64,000 bases of DNA. Source: Ectobius pallidus (lineage: Eukaryota > Arthropoda > Insecta > Blattodea > Ectobiidae). The stretch lies in contig CAXKWD010000011.1 in the NCBI GenBank assembly GCA_964059195.1, positions 35,082,066 through 35,146,065 on the forward strand, given 5' to 3'. A program made the position numbers and the translations under genes. The notes under the pieces are model-generated. The model made no database searches, was not told the origin of the DNA, and was given only the letters and a program-made list of their open reading frames with translations. Numbering within the stretch: position 1 is the stretch's first letter; every line of letters begins with the position of its first letter. Positions 24,215 through 62,619 of this stretch are shown piece after piece.

Positions 24215-25083
24215 TTGAAAAGTAACACAAAATAATTTTTTTTTTTTACAAAAAGTTTAACAGGTACATTTACAAACAAATGCACACATGAAGTGACATC
24301 TTTTGTCTATTTTTCTATATGAAATGAAATGAAATGAAAATGAATGGGTTGGGCCCTTTCGGTCCCGTGCACGTAGGCCACATAATTGGGCCCATTGTGC
24401 CCCTCTTACTGGAGAATTCATTCAAGTCCTGTTGCCTTCAAGAAGGACAGGATAGATCTTGGGTTAGTTCTCCTTTTTTGTCTATTTTTCTATATAGTCG
24501 CCAAGTTTTTCAACACATTTCTCCCATCGTGATACTAGTTTCTAAATACTCTGTTCATAGAAGTCCGTTCGGTTGGAGTATAGCCATCTGCGGACTACTG
24601 TTTTCACTTCTGCATCTAATGCAAAACATTTACTGGCCAGGAATTTCTTCAGTGAGGTGTAATAGTGTGATTCTTATGGGCTAAAGGGCATAACTCGAGT
24701 GAAATTCACAGGGACATGCGTGGCATGTATGGGATATGACTGTATGAACCGTAGCAATATCTCCAGGTGGTGTGGATTCTTGAAAGATGACTGTGATAAC
24801 CTTTCATTTGTATGGTCCCAAGAAGAAATTCCTGTCTGGTAAATGCTTTGCATCAGATGCAGAAGTGAAAACAGCAGTCCGCAGATGGCTATACTCCAAC
24901 CGAACGGACTTCTATGAACAGGGTATTTTGAAACTGGTATCATGACGGGAAAAAGTGTTGAGAAACTTGACGACTATATAGAAAAATAGACAAAGATGTT
25001 CCTTCATGTGTGCATTTGTTTGTATTTGTACCTATTAAACTTTTTGTAAAAAAAATAATTATGCATTACATTTCGATCCACCC
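24215..25083. mobile_element. Inverted-duplicated mariner (fold-back 2)
   Basis: The left arm (about 24,215-24,660, minus) and right arm (about 24,808-25,083, plus) are inverted copies. The plus arm encodes a mariner C-terminus: DAEVKTAVRRWLYSNRTDFY, then a degraded version of the usual KLV..YDKCL...GDYIEK end. The outer ends, GGTGGATTGAAAAGTAA and TTTCGATCCACCC, are near-complementary. The 3' ends face outward. The left arm is interrupted by a SINE. Confidence 0.7.
24321..24475. repeat. SINE-like insertion with 20-bp target duplication
   Basis: TTTTGTCTATTTTTCTATAT occurs immediately before (24,301-24,320) and after (24,476-24,495). The insert carries TCGGTCCCGTGCACGTAGG and AAGAAGGACAG, matching a second copy at about 39,045-39,200. 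The duplication length fits LINE-driven retroposition. It post-dates the mariner arm it sits in. Confidence 0.75.
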
Positions 25084-25900
25084 ACGTACATGAAGCAAGT
25101 GTTCAAAGAAAGTACAGTAAAATAAGGGAAATAATAAACAAAATCTTTTAAGAGATAAACTACAGTAATGAAAATGGAAGGACGAGAAGAAAAGAAGGTA
25201 ATATTAAATAAAAATAAGACATGTTTTCCATTCCAATGTATTTTTGCTTCTGTTCTTTTTACTGGCACATATTCAGAAAGCACCATTTTCTTTACCTTGA
25301 AGTCTCATGTTATAATATTGCTTTCAGTCACGGTTATGTCGTCATTGTTTATTACATTGCCATTGAAATAATTGCTCCATGCTAATTCACTACGTGCTAT
25401 CATTTTCATACAAAATGTAATTTTAATAGTATCAGTTAATTGCATATATTTCCACATAATTGAAGTGACATTGCATCCATAGTGACAAATTTAAAAGTTT
25501 CACTGTATTCCTTGCACAAAGAAACACAGAGTACAATGTCTGTCCCTACTCTTCATACTCTTGAGAAGTTTGCCTGAGTGGAACAGTTGGTTACACACTG
25601 ACTTTCTGTTATCAGATTTGGAAGTTAGATTGTGGTCTAAGTCTGATTACAAGAACAAATTTATTAAGCTAAGCATTTCTCTACAAATAAAATCTCATAG
25701 TATGAATTTTGAAATTTATTTCCTTTCTGTTACAGCTGTGCAATAACATGGCCGTTTATCTTTCTTCTACTTGAAACAGGCAGCCAGGGACATTGACCTA
25801 AAAGATGAGAATTATTCCTGCTCCAAAAACCCAAATTATTTTTATTGAAGGTATTTTTCATGGTGATGGTTTGGCTGTTTAGTTACTCGTACCTTCATAG
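25084..25900. other. Non-coding stretch
   Basis: No exon or repeat family could be supported here. Confidence 0.35.
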
Positions 25901-26029
25901 ATTTTTTAATGTATCATCAGAGTGGGCTATTTTTGATAGTGGTGGTTTGGCTGTTTCTTCTTCCACTTTTAATTGTATCATCAGCGTTAGTATTAGGACC
26001 TTAAAACTTAGTTTTCATTTTTAAATAGT

Positions 26030-29000
26030 TACTGGTACTATTATTTTTTATTGGAATTACTTGTGTTTTTCTCACATGGGCACCATCAATTACTCTTATC
26101 TTTTATGGGTTAATAAGTTTTTTATTTCATTTGTACAAGTTTTATGGAAGAAATATTGAACAATCCATATGTTTTAAGTGTTCAAAGTTTATGAAAATGT
26201 GTACATTTTAGTAATGACTACCAGTACTTAAGTTCATTATGAACCAACTCCTTTCAGAAGTCCAAGAAACCATGTTTAAATTGGCACTCATAACCTGTTG
26301 GCCCTTTTAGCTTTAAGGTATATTTTCAGGTACCTTGGGTAATTTGTCATTAAGAAAATTTTCCATTTCAGCCATCAGTAAATTAGTTAATTAGTTAGTT
26401 AATAATACTTAATGACAAGTTAATAGAAAATTTAGTTTCTGTATTTTCAAAATGACTTACTTGTCCATTGTTTCTATCAGAAATATTTATTGTACTTTTT
26501 TTACTATTGACGGGTGCTAAAATTAGTCATTTGTTATGTGATAGTAGTGGTTTCTTATTTTATCAAGAAAGTTTTACAGAAGAACTGTTGAACAATATTC
26601 ATACCTTCAACTGAACAAAGATTTATGACAACAGTTAAACCTTAAATAATGTTTACTGGTACCAGTAGGCCTACTTAAGTTCAATATGAATTAACCCCAT
26701 TTACAACTCCAAGAACAAGTGTTTTTTAATAAATTTGTCACTCTTGGCACTTACAACTATAAAGTATAAAGTATAAAGTATTGCCAGTTACCTGTACCAT
26801 TGATGAAAATGATCCTTTAGTAGATTTTTACCTGAGTTTACTGTTGGGAGTTAAAATTTGGTTTCTATCTTTAACAAATAATTACCGTTACTGAGATGTT
26901 GAGTGGAATATCTTAATTTATTAGGTTTTGCGAAATTTAAACACCATAACAATTTATCAGGTGATTCCTGTTTTTAAGTTTAATCTATCTGCAATGAAAG
27001 TGACATTCATAACATCCTTGCCCTTAAAATCATGAAGTAGGCTTACATTTTCCAGTACCATGGGTAGTTTGCCATGAGAAAATTATTCATTTCAGCCGTT
27101 AGTAAGTCTGCCTGATTAGTCTGATAACTTAATAGAACACTTAGTTTCTATCGTGACTATATGATTATTAGTACCATAATTTTTATTGGTAATATTTACT
27201 ATCTTATGAAACTTGAATAGCACTAAAATGAATTAATTTGTTCATGTTTGTTATGCAGTTATAAGTACAGTAGTGGTTTCTTATACCATTAACACATTGG
27301 CAAAGTCGTGATTTAAATGTCCAAGATGCCTGACCAGTTCATCCCTTTAATTAAATACTCCAGTTCCTGCACATTTCAGGCTGGCTAACTACAAATCCCT
27401 ATAGGCAATTTTACTCTCATTTTTGTGAACAAGTGTTGATTTCCTGGTGATTTTTTCACCGTTTCATTGCGTGTTAACTTTTGAAGAAAAATCCTTTATA
27501 TAGAGGGAATACACAAAATTCCCTTTCTTGTGTGTTATAACAAACTTTCCACTGCCTGATTGAATACTTCTTCTCTCCCAATAAATTTACACTGTTTGTG
27601 TCTTTTAAAATCACCAGATGGTCTTCCTGGGGTCTTATCATGGTTCTCTCGGTGTAGGTTTACTACTAGCCAATTGTAAATCACTGTACCTTTCAACATC
27701 AGAGTCAGCTGTATCCCTTTTCCCAATGATCCAATCCCTCACAAACTCACTTTCAGAAATTTCTTGCAGGACAGCCTTTGTTTGTTGTACATAAGAAATA
27801 AAATACAAATTAAAATAAAAATATACAGTATAACTGTCATAAATCATTCACCTGACTTCCTCAAGGAAGAGTGATAACTAAGATATCAGTCAGGCATGTT
27901 CAACTCCTGTCATAAACACTTTGTATTTTACAATGTAGTTAGGATTTTTAATCTGTCCTCCAGTTTTTCTGTATTTTTGCCGATATTCATTTGTCCTTAA
28001 TCGTGAATGGTCACGATAATTTTTATTGGTTTTTTATCCTTTCATATTTGAATTAATACATCAACCGTTCTTCTGTAACATCAATCACCCTTCTTGAGAT
28101 TTTTCCCTTTCATTTAAGATCAGGTGGAGTGCCTTGGTTAGATCTCATGTACCACAGACTCTACTGTTATTCTGCAGAAGAGTTTCCTCCAGCTTTACAG
28201 ATTATAAAAATTATCCTGATAAACATGATGACGTAGGCTTAGCATGGACATGACAGTTTTTTGCAGTGATTTCCCCTCAGCTGTGTAGATCCCCACAATA
28301 CTTACATAACCACCTTTAGCTTCATAGAGTATTCTAACGAGTAGCCTATATTTATTATTTCGTATGGATTGCATTATAGCATTACTGAAGCTATAAAGAT
28401 CTTACTAGAAGAAGGTTGAAGTCTTTTGACATGAGCTATGCACAAAAAAGTATGAATAGTTTAACCTACCCTACCTGGCAAGAATGCTTGGGCATTAAAT
28501 CATGACTTTGTTCATTGCCCGGTGACAGAGAGAGGTGTGTAAAGGAAACTTTAGGCCACAAAGTGTTAAAAAATTAGTCCAGAAGAAATGTTGAATGATG
28601 CTTGTGCCTTTTAACTATACAGAAATTTATAAAAGCAGTATTTAAGTAATAACTACAGGTAACTCTCAAGTACAAGTTTCTATGTTGAAACAATAAAGTT
28701 GCTATTCATAACAGCTTAGCTATTAAACCTGTAGAGTATATTTTCAATTACATGGGCATGGTAGTTTTTTCTTGATTTTTATCCATTAGCAATCTGTTTG
28801 ATCAATCTGATGGTATTGAATAGAAAACTATGTTTCTATCTTGACAAAACCAGTATTGTAATAGCTTTATTGAAATTTTTTATTGTCCTTTTCTTATATG
28901 AAACTTGACTTTTATAAAAAATTAATCAGTTGATTTCTGTTATGGAAAAGTAGTGATATTTTATTTTATATACAAGAATTTTATGAACGAAATACTGAAA

Positions 29001-29290
29001 GATGTTTATGTGTTTGAAATGTAAAAATATTTATGAAAACACTCTTTAAGTAATGATTAGTGGCACTTAATTTTATTATTAACTAATTCCTCTATGAACT
29101 TATTCCTCTATGAACTTATTCCTCTCACAGGTCCAAGAATCATATTTTTTCATAACTTCCTGACCCTTGAAACTATAAAGTATATGGTACATTTTTAATT
29201 GCCATGGGTAGTTTGCTTTGATGAAAATGGTCCTTTTCAATCATTAGAAATTCTGCTTGTAAGAGTGAATAGAAAACGTTGTATAGGTCT
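26030..29290. repeat. Degenerate ~400-bp repeat units
   Basis: At least four diverged copies of one module are visible. The anchor reads GAAGAAATATTGAACAATCC at about 26,145, GAAGAACTGTTGAACAATAT at 26,580, AGAAATGTTGAATGATGC at 28,582 and GAAATACTGAAAGATGTT at 28,989. Each is followed by a TTTAAGTAATGA-like stretch, a TCCAAGAA segment and a GTACCATGGGTAGTTTG-like segment. No splice-flanked reading frame was found inside. The space between 27,200 and 28,500 has no clear unit. Confidence 0.55.
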
Positions 29291-29364
29291 ATCAGTTAGT
29301 TAGTTATAAAAACAGTCTTCCAATTTTCTTATACATTTCTAAAACAAGTGTACTAAATTAAAAA

Positions 29365-29512
29365 TTAAACTCCATAGTGCTACACCCCTTGTGAGACTTG
29401 GCCTACCATCTGACCGCTACGTCATCTACCATAGGCAGGTGGCAGATTTGTGGGCATGCCACCTCCCTTGGCTGCACTAATGGCTTTCATGACTGGAAAA
29501 TTACGTAGTTGT
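29365..29512. repeat. Dispersed repeat, copy B
   Basis: Matches 10,010-10,165 in the same orientation with many substitutions. Confidence 0.5.
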
Positions 29513-29734
29513 TTCAACTAGCATCCTCTGTGAGAGTAAGGAATTTTAATTTTTCAAATAGCGGTTTACAAGATTCTCTTTTTTTCTTTCTACACATTAT
29601 TCATATTGAAATGTGCTTTGAATGTTTCCTGGTCCTGGTAATATAGGATATTTTCCCGGGCTACTAACCAGGTGGTGAAATGGACTAATTCTGACGTTTC
29701 GAAGCCAATCTGAGACTCCATTGTCAAGGAGAAT

Positions 29735-30000
29735 TTTCATGGGTTCGATTCCCGATGAAGTCGTTGGAGTTCGTCAATTGGAGCTTAATCCTTCTGATGG
29801 CACTATGGCCCTGGGGTCGACTCAGTCTCCAACAGAAATGAGTACCAGGAGCAATCCTGGGGGTAAAGGCGACCGGTGCTTAAGGCTGACAACCTTACCA
29901 CAATCACGTACCGATTGTCTAAAAATCTTGGAGCCTCAACCTCCTGGAATCCTCTGGGCCTCCATGGCCTGTAATAGGGAGCACTTCACTTTACTTTACT
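29735..30000 (+). repeat. SINE, plus strand
   Basis: GGGTTCGATTCCCGATGAAG at the left is a B-box-like tRNA-derived motif. The body carries CTGGGGTCGACTCAG, GAAATGAGTACCAGGAGC and GGTAAAGGC. Minus-strand relatives lie at 13,582-13,690 and 58,268-58,455. The covering ORF is incidental. Confidence 0.65.
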
Positions 30001-30249
30001 GTCTACCGTACATGTAGGCCTATTATATTTTTGATTAGTCTATTATGTGTTATGAATTGACATGAAAGCACTAACTCGTTAGGATTAGCTCACCTTTTGA
30101 GTAATCCTCAGAGCTCACCATGTGATACATGGGAGGCCGTTGCTCTTATGGGATTAATTCAGCTTATTTATTTATATATATATATATAGAAGTGGTATCT
30201 CTGAACTTGAATATTTTTAAAGGCTCATATAAAGTGCATTCAATTTTTA

Positions 30250-30472
30250 AGATTCTCGAGTAATAATTTAAAAATAGTAACGCAATATTGTTCACATCTT
30301 CAGGTAAAGAATTTTCAAGAAGATGTGATAGTTGGGAGACTACAAATCAATTGGCTGAAATTTACTTTACAGTGATTCAAGAACAAAACACAATTTTTAG
30401 TAATAGCAATAAATAATTATGAGGATTAAATTACTTGGTGGGCTTGAGCCCCATGGGCCCATATAAGTTGCC
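30250..30472 (-). repeat. Second copy of the family inserted at 2,903
   Basis: The reverse complement starting near 30,472 (GGCAACTTATATGGGCCCAT, then CTCAAGCCCACC and CATAATTATTTATTG) follows 2,908-3,060 for over 100 bp. The far end is not defined. Confidence 0.5.
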
Positions 30473-30552
30473 ACCACTGAAGATTGCTTAAGGAGAATAA
30501 GTCACTTCAATCACCTTAATGTATTATTTTGTGCATGGAAACCACCCGGTAA

Positions 30553-31229
30553 CAGTGGCGTAGGGAAGGGGGGAGGGTCCAGGAGTCCAGACCTCCCTCC
30601 CAAAATCAAATTCTAAAATTGTATTTAAGTTATTTAAGCTCCATTTTGTCCAGTGTTTACTTATTTTATTTAATAATAAGATAATGAACTTGTAAATGTA
30701 GGCCTATTATTTGCACTGCTCCATGAGTTATTTAACATTTCTTATAAATAGTAATAAGTATTATAACTTAGGTAACGATTGCTTGTTTAAGTTGGCATGT
30801 CTTAGAGCAGCGTTTCTCAACCTATGGTCCGCGGACCATTAGTGGTCCGCGAAGATGGTGCAGATGGTCCTCAGACATGATTAAAAAATATCATAAAGCA
30901 AGTGGAAAGTAAAGAAGTAAACTTTTTCAACATATTTTCTTATAATGACCTATAATTAATACCCCAAATATTAAGAATATAGACCTTCTTTTAAAAGTGG
31001 GATGTAAAATTAGGGGTCCGTGAATTTTTTTAGACATCTTACAAATTTTCGAACTAGTTTTTCAGTGCTAAAATAGCGTAAAATGTGTTTTATTTTTAAA
31101 TTAAATATTAAAAAATTTTCCGTGGTAGACCCCCGTATCCGCCCTCTCTTCGGGGGGTTTTCTATGCCCCAAGCCCCCCCCCCCGGCACTTTCGACCCTC
31201 CTTGAAATTATTTTCTGGCTACGCCACTG
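30553..31229. mobile_element. hAT-type MITE with perfect 8-bp duplication
   Basis: Begins CAGTGGCGTAG and ends CTACGCCACTG, flanked on both sides by CCCGGTAA (30,545-30,552 and 31,230-31,237). These are hallmarks of a hAT element. No transposase is present in the 677 bp. A nested segment at about 30,810-30,870 (GCGTTTCTCAACC, TGGTCCGCGGACCATTAGTG) resembles another widespread MITE end. Confidence 0.88.
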
Positions 31230-31539
31230 CCCGGTAATATGCTGTTGCCCTGTGTAATAAAATTCGTTTGTAGGACCCTGATAGATGTTACGAGTCGTGA
31301 TATTTTAAATAGAATTAATCAGCTGTTAAGGGTTGAGATATGTACGGTGTTCGAATCGTGTGAAAGTGCGGCTGTACCCAGACCCACCAGAATGTAATAT
31401 GAAACGCCTGCACGTTTTGTTTTGACTAGCCATGGTATCGGGCTTGCTGTACCGAGAATTCAATGTTGCCAGTAATGTTGCCAGCTGAAATAACATATCC
31501 TTTTTTTTTTTTTATTATTTATTTACCTATCGTACTTTA

Positions 31540-31763
31540 CTTCCAGTGGTCATTGCAATATTTCCGTGGAGTGTTCTCAAAAGTGTCAACGTTTGAAGAA
31601 TGATTTTCGTGGATTTTCGTGTCCGAAGGATCACAATTTGGGGAGTGTGCGAGTGTTTCGGGTGGCATAATCCGCTCCTCGCCCAGTTGAAGGGAGTAAT
31701 TTCTGAAGTAATTATAATTGTTTCATAATATTGCTCTTCATCAGCATAGAAAGTTCTACACGC
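31540..31763 (+). other. Candidate untranslated first exon A
   Basis: This is a locally CpG-richer segment (GTGGATTTTCGTGTCCGAAG, GCGAGTGTTTCGGG) ending in a donor-like ACACGC|GTATGT at 31,764. Its right half (AGGGAGTAATTTCTGAA through CATCAGCATAGAAA to the donor) is duplicated at 33,056-33,164. It lies 4.3 kb upstream of the first micro-exon and could be a promoter/first exon of that unit. An unrecognised repeat is an equally simple reading. Confidence 0.3.
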
Positions 31764-31799
31764 GTATGTACCATATATTATGAGTGCGATTATACATCA

Positions 31800-32336
31800 T
31801 AATTTTTTAAATTTGTTTATTATTGCGAGTGATCACTGGTACTAAGGCCCGAATTTGGTTTGATTTTATTCTGTCCACGGAACATATTAACATGTTATGG
31901 GACACATCAACACTTAAGGATATATATATTTATAGTTATAAGAAGAATGTACTATGTGGAAATTTCTTTACGAAATATATAACATAAAATTAATGAATTA
32001 TGTTAACTTACCACACAAATACAAATTTAAATTAAATTACAAAACTTAAAAAAGCAAGTTCAATGCCACAAATTTTATTAAGCTAAAAATTATGAAAAGA
32101 AACGTCTCTTTAATATTAATTTCCGAAAACATTACGCTATACACTGCCAATTGTTGTTCAGTCAGTTCTCAAGTTATTCACTTAGCAAAGTATGCTGTAA
32201 ATGTTTGCATTAACAGAGATATGCACAATATTTAAAATGTGCCAGAAATATGCCGTTAATATGTGACAAATTAGTAACATATGCCCCAATATTTTAATAT
32301 CATGCCAATATGATGCATTGTCGCAAAACTAACAAA

Positions 32337-32339
<3 letters not shown>
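31800..32339. other. Non-coding stretch
   Basis: AT-rich, no feature recognised. Confidence 0.35.
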
Positions 32340-32388
<49 letters not shown>

Positions 32389-32750
32389 TTTATTCACCAT
32401 TAGGGATTACAAGAATCCAAAGGCTTCGTCATACTTAAGAACTAAAAGAAATATTAAACAAAACATACCTATACATACAGTACACACTCATAAAAAATGC
32501 AGACATTAGAACAAAATAATACATGGTACAATAAGACACGGACATTTAGAATTTTACTTGTGATTCAATTTTGACTTATAGAAATGGAGAGGAAAAGAGA
32601 AAGAGGAGAGATCAGGAGAAATCACGTAGCTCCAATTACTCCATAAATTATTATCCAGTAAAAATAAATTTATAGAGTCAGTAAATTGGCGGAGATATAA
32701 CAATATATCAAATGAAACCATCAGTTTTCTGTTATTTCTTCAATGTCTTG
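32340..32750 (-). repeat. (TAA)n tract and LINE 3' end (minus strand)
   Basis: About 16 TAA units (32,340-32,387) are followed by TATTTATTCACCATTAGGG, and a similar TTTATTCACC follows a TAA tract near 1,495. This arrangement matches the minus-strand LINE at 50,353-50,968, whose 3' tail is also (ATT)n. No protein could be read. Confidence 0.5.
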
Positions 32751-32934
32751 TACACATTTGAACACTAGCGCGTAATACAGCGCATAGCACTAGTGATTAC
32801 CTAATATAGTAACACATAAAGTAAATATCTTAACAGGGCTCTATCGTCTACATATGTAACTCTTACTAAATCAATTATGGTATTTGTATGTCATATAGGC
32901 CTATAATTCGCGAATTAGCCTGCGTGTTAATTAA

Positions 32935-33129
32935 TCCTTGCATAGTACCGCTCAATTGAGTGTTTTCCGAAACATCGACGGGTGATTTTTGCGGCCGTAG
33001 TTTTACAGCTGGGTTCGCGAGTCATTGATAGTGCGAAATACACACTTCACGTCTTCAAGGGAGTAATTTCTGAAATATTATAATATATTCATATTATTGT
33101 TCTTTATCAGCATAGAAACTTATATACGC
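32935..33129 (+). other. Candidate untranslated first exon B
   Basis: A CpG-containing segment (GGGTGATTTTTGCGGCCGTAG, GGGTTCGCGAGTC) ends in a donor-like TACGC|GTAAGT at 33,130. Its right half is the duplicate of candidate A. The two donors are conserved at the same place in both copies (GTATGT and GTAAGT), which favours alternative first exons but does not prove it. Confidence 0.3.
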
Positions 33130-33199
33130 GTAAGTACCATGTATTTTGAGTAGGCCTACGATTAACTTCTTGAAAGTATTTTTATTTTTGCTATTATTA

Positions 33200-36029
33200 T
33201 AATAGATTATATGCCTGTATTACAGGGGCGGATCCAGAGAGACATTTTGGGGGGGGGGAACCAAAGTAGAGAAAGTAGAGAGGGAAGTTTTTACTCAAAA
33301 AATTAATTATTCCCAGTACACAATTAAAAAAAATGAACATTTCACCATTTTCTTACAAAGGTATTTCGAAATAATGAATGTTTTTGCTTTAATTTAAGTA
33401 TTTGGGTTATGTTCTAATACATTTTAATATTGTAACAGGGCTATGTCATGTAAGAATATAATTCATACTAAATTAATAAGTTCTAGTGTTTGAACGTCTT
33501 GTAAATGGCGAATTTGCCTACGTATGAAATAATTCCCACATTTATGGGTAGGCCTACCGCCGATTTATGGGTAGCCTATCGCTGGAGGCCATTTTGATGA
33601 GTCATACCAGAAGGTGGAGTAAGGGGAAGGAAGTGTTGTGCCTGTCTGCCAGTAGATTACCCAAACATTTTTCTACAGGCTTTCTCTGTTTTTTAGTGAA
33701 TATTAAGGTAAAATATCAAAACAAAACTGATAGATAGGAGTTCTAGAAGAAAAAAATGCACCAGTTGGTCAGACTGTAGTAAAACACTTCAGACTACTGA
33801 ACAAGTCTGTGGGCTGGTCTCTTAGTTATTGAAAGTCATTGTAATCTTTTGTTTCTGATTTACTGGTGGTGTAAATATCTGTAACCTCTTATCTGTACTG
33901 CATTCTTATTGTAAGTACCCTAAGACTTTTAGATTTCTTTATTTCTATAATATTATTCAAGCATTTGAATTTATAAATTTGGAGACTAAGACCAAATAGT
34001 GAAATAGATATTAACTAAAAAGTTAAAAATATAGATATGAGGTACTATGCTAGAATTCCAGCAATATAAACCTGCGTATTGCTGGGTGGGGTCTTGATGT
34101 ATCTGCTTATTGTTAAAATTAACACTGATATAGGCCTAAGTGTTGAATGAACGCAGTACAGTAATGTTGCACTGTAATACCATTGCTACAAAATGGGTGT
34201 GGCTGGTTGGAGGCTTAGTGTGGAATAAGTAATAAAACAGCCCTATCTCTTTAACGTAAATTGCATCTTATATAAAGATACCCAGTTACACGGCTCACGC
34301 TGTATGAAGGAAAATTGGGTGGGGCTTTAGCGGGACCAGCCCATGCAAGTAGCAAATGATAGGGACGCAACATTGCCCTGTTCAGATAACTCCACACCTA
34401 ACAGATGTGATGCTTGTTCATTTTGACTTGCACGGCAAGCAACTATACACAACTCAAATATGTCAAGTGTAGGCCTACCATGAGAAAGAAGAAATGTTGC
34501 TGAAGCCAGTTGTACAAAACCCATATTTTTATGACACTTGGTTGTTGAGCTATGTTTTGAATGAAGAGTAACACTATTGATCAATCATGCACATCCCGTT
34601 AGTTGTCACAGGAAATCTATGCTCTCTTTCTTTCTTCCTGGCAAGTGTGGCACCAATGCAAATAAAGGCGAAAGACAAATACAAGGTGCTCTTTAGGCTC
34701 CGCCTACTCGATATTCACATTTTGTTTCTCAGCGAAGCATGGTGACAAACTATCCTTGTATATAGTCGCCGACACTCCCGACCAAACCAAATATTAAAAA
34801 TTCTAGAGTGCACCTTGTACCAAATATTAAAAATGCGAGAGTAAATGCCTTGTACCCACAAGTTTGCCTTGTACCCAACGGTTTGTCAGCCTGTTTATCC
34901 TCGAAGAATGCGCTAGATCGTGGTATAAAAGCAAGTGCTTCACTGAGGGTGGGTGAGGGCGGGATATGTCTCATGTGACGATGCACCTTATATTTGGTTT
35001 TTCCCCACATAGAGTCGGCGGGGTTTGGCGTTTACCATTTTCCTTCGTATAGCTCATTGCTAGTGTTTGTGCTTATGGTGCAAGTGCTGGTGGGAACCTC
35101 CACATTTTGTGGAAAGCAATGACAAACCACTGCAGCATACCTTGTCTAGGAATGTTATGGGCGGGATGTGGCTTCCATCTCATGATTCCACTCTTTTTCT
35201 GAGCTGCTTTCCTGAGGCACTTCTTCAAGAACTGGGATAGGGAGAGATTCTCAATGCATAACTGGTTGTAAGGCCAGGAATGTTCGGATATTGCACTTTA
35301 TGTGATATGACCTTGAATGTTAACCATACGAAAATAATAATCGTTAACATGATTTTGTGTCTCCCTCCAAACCATTGGGATTGGAAAAGGCATTGATTTT
35401 TTGCACCTTTTTCCCACAGTTTCAGTCCCACAACACATGTATGACTTATCTTGTGCGGTGCCCAGCTTTTGTCTTCATGACCAAGCCAACCAAGCCATAT
35501 GCCGAAGTATGCATAATAGACATATGAGAAATTTACATTTAAATAAAAAATGAGTTCACTTGATTTGTAAAAAAACTATACATGATAGGAAGAAACTGAT
35601 TGCAGATCTGGTATCAGCACAAAAAAGTGCTTTGGGAACACCTAAGACTATAGAGTCATAAAAAATCATGTTGCATAGTGTTATTTGTCAAAGCCCACCC
35701 ACTCCTTGGCCCAGTTACTTGCAACTTCCAAAGCCTTATGTGAACACTGTAAACAATATTGTTGTCATGAAAGCTGTTGGCTGAATTCAGTGTAATATTT
35801 TCAGAAATTATATAATTTTTCAAGGAAGGGATGGTTTGTTTGCCTTACTTTCCGGGTTGAACAGGGTATGTGTGCAAATTTCTTGGAAAATAGTCAAAGC
35901 ATGTCTTTTTGTATAGGGAATATACATACCCACATACAAACCTTCAATTTTCTTTATTATATCAGTATGTGCCATATTGTCTTTTAATAATTACTGAATT
36001 TCGTCCAGTAAAGTTTCTTTTTATTTCAG
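33200..36029. other. Non-coding stretch before the micro-exon array
   Basis: No exon is seen. A hAT-like left end (CAGGGGCGGATCCAGAG) lies at about 33,223 without a recognised partner. Short direct repeats (ACCAAATATTAAAAATKC) occur at about 34,785 and 34,820. Confidence 0.35.
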
Positions 36030-62306
<26,277 letters not shown>

Positions 62307-62337
62307 GTAAGTCATACTTCCAAAATTAGTGGGGATA

Positions 62338-62612
62338 TAGTCGCCTCGCTCATAGCATTGATGGGCGGCTCGCTTTGTTCTCATATTACAATGTTTGTTG
62401 TTACTGTAAAAGGTTTTCTCAAAAGAAACCGCTGACTGAATTTGTGTTACCAATTCTCTCATTGCTGAATGCCATTGCCACAAGTGTTTTGCTGCATCTA
62501 TATCTTCCCACTCTCTTTTCTAACACTATGCAGTGTGGCAACTACGCCAAGCGACAATGTCGGGCAGCAACTTCATTGATGTTAACTGTCAATGCAATGA
62601 GCGAGGTGACTA
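62338..62612. mobile_element. Tc1/mariner-type MITE (275 bp)
   Basis: The inverted ends are TAGTCGCCTCGCTCATAGCA and TAGTCACCTCGCTCATTGCA (2 mismatches), with TA on both sides. It lies 31 bp after the last coiled-coil exon. It creates an exon-like open segment at 62,534-62,605. Confidence 0.78.
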
Positions 62613-62619
62613 TACCATA

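Noticed and set aside
29721..30017. 98-codon ORF
   Set aside because: It overlaps a SINE found in three places; open by chance.
62534..62605. Possible additional coding exon of the coiled-coil gene
   Set aside because: It lies wholly inside a 275-bp MITE with 26-bp inverted ends and TA flanks; the splice-like signals are more simply part of the element. Kept as a finding only.
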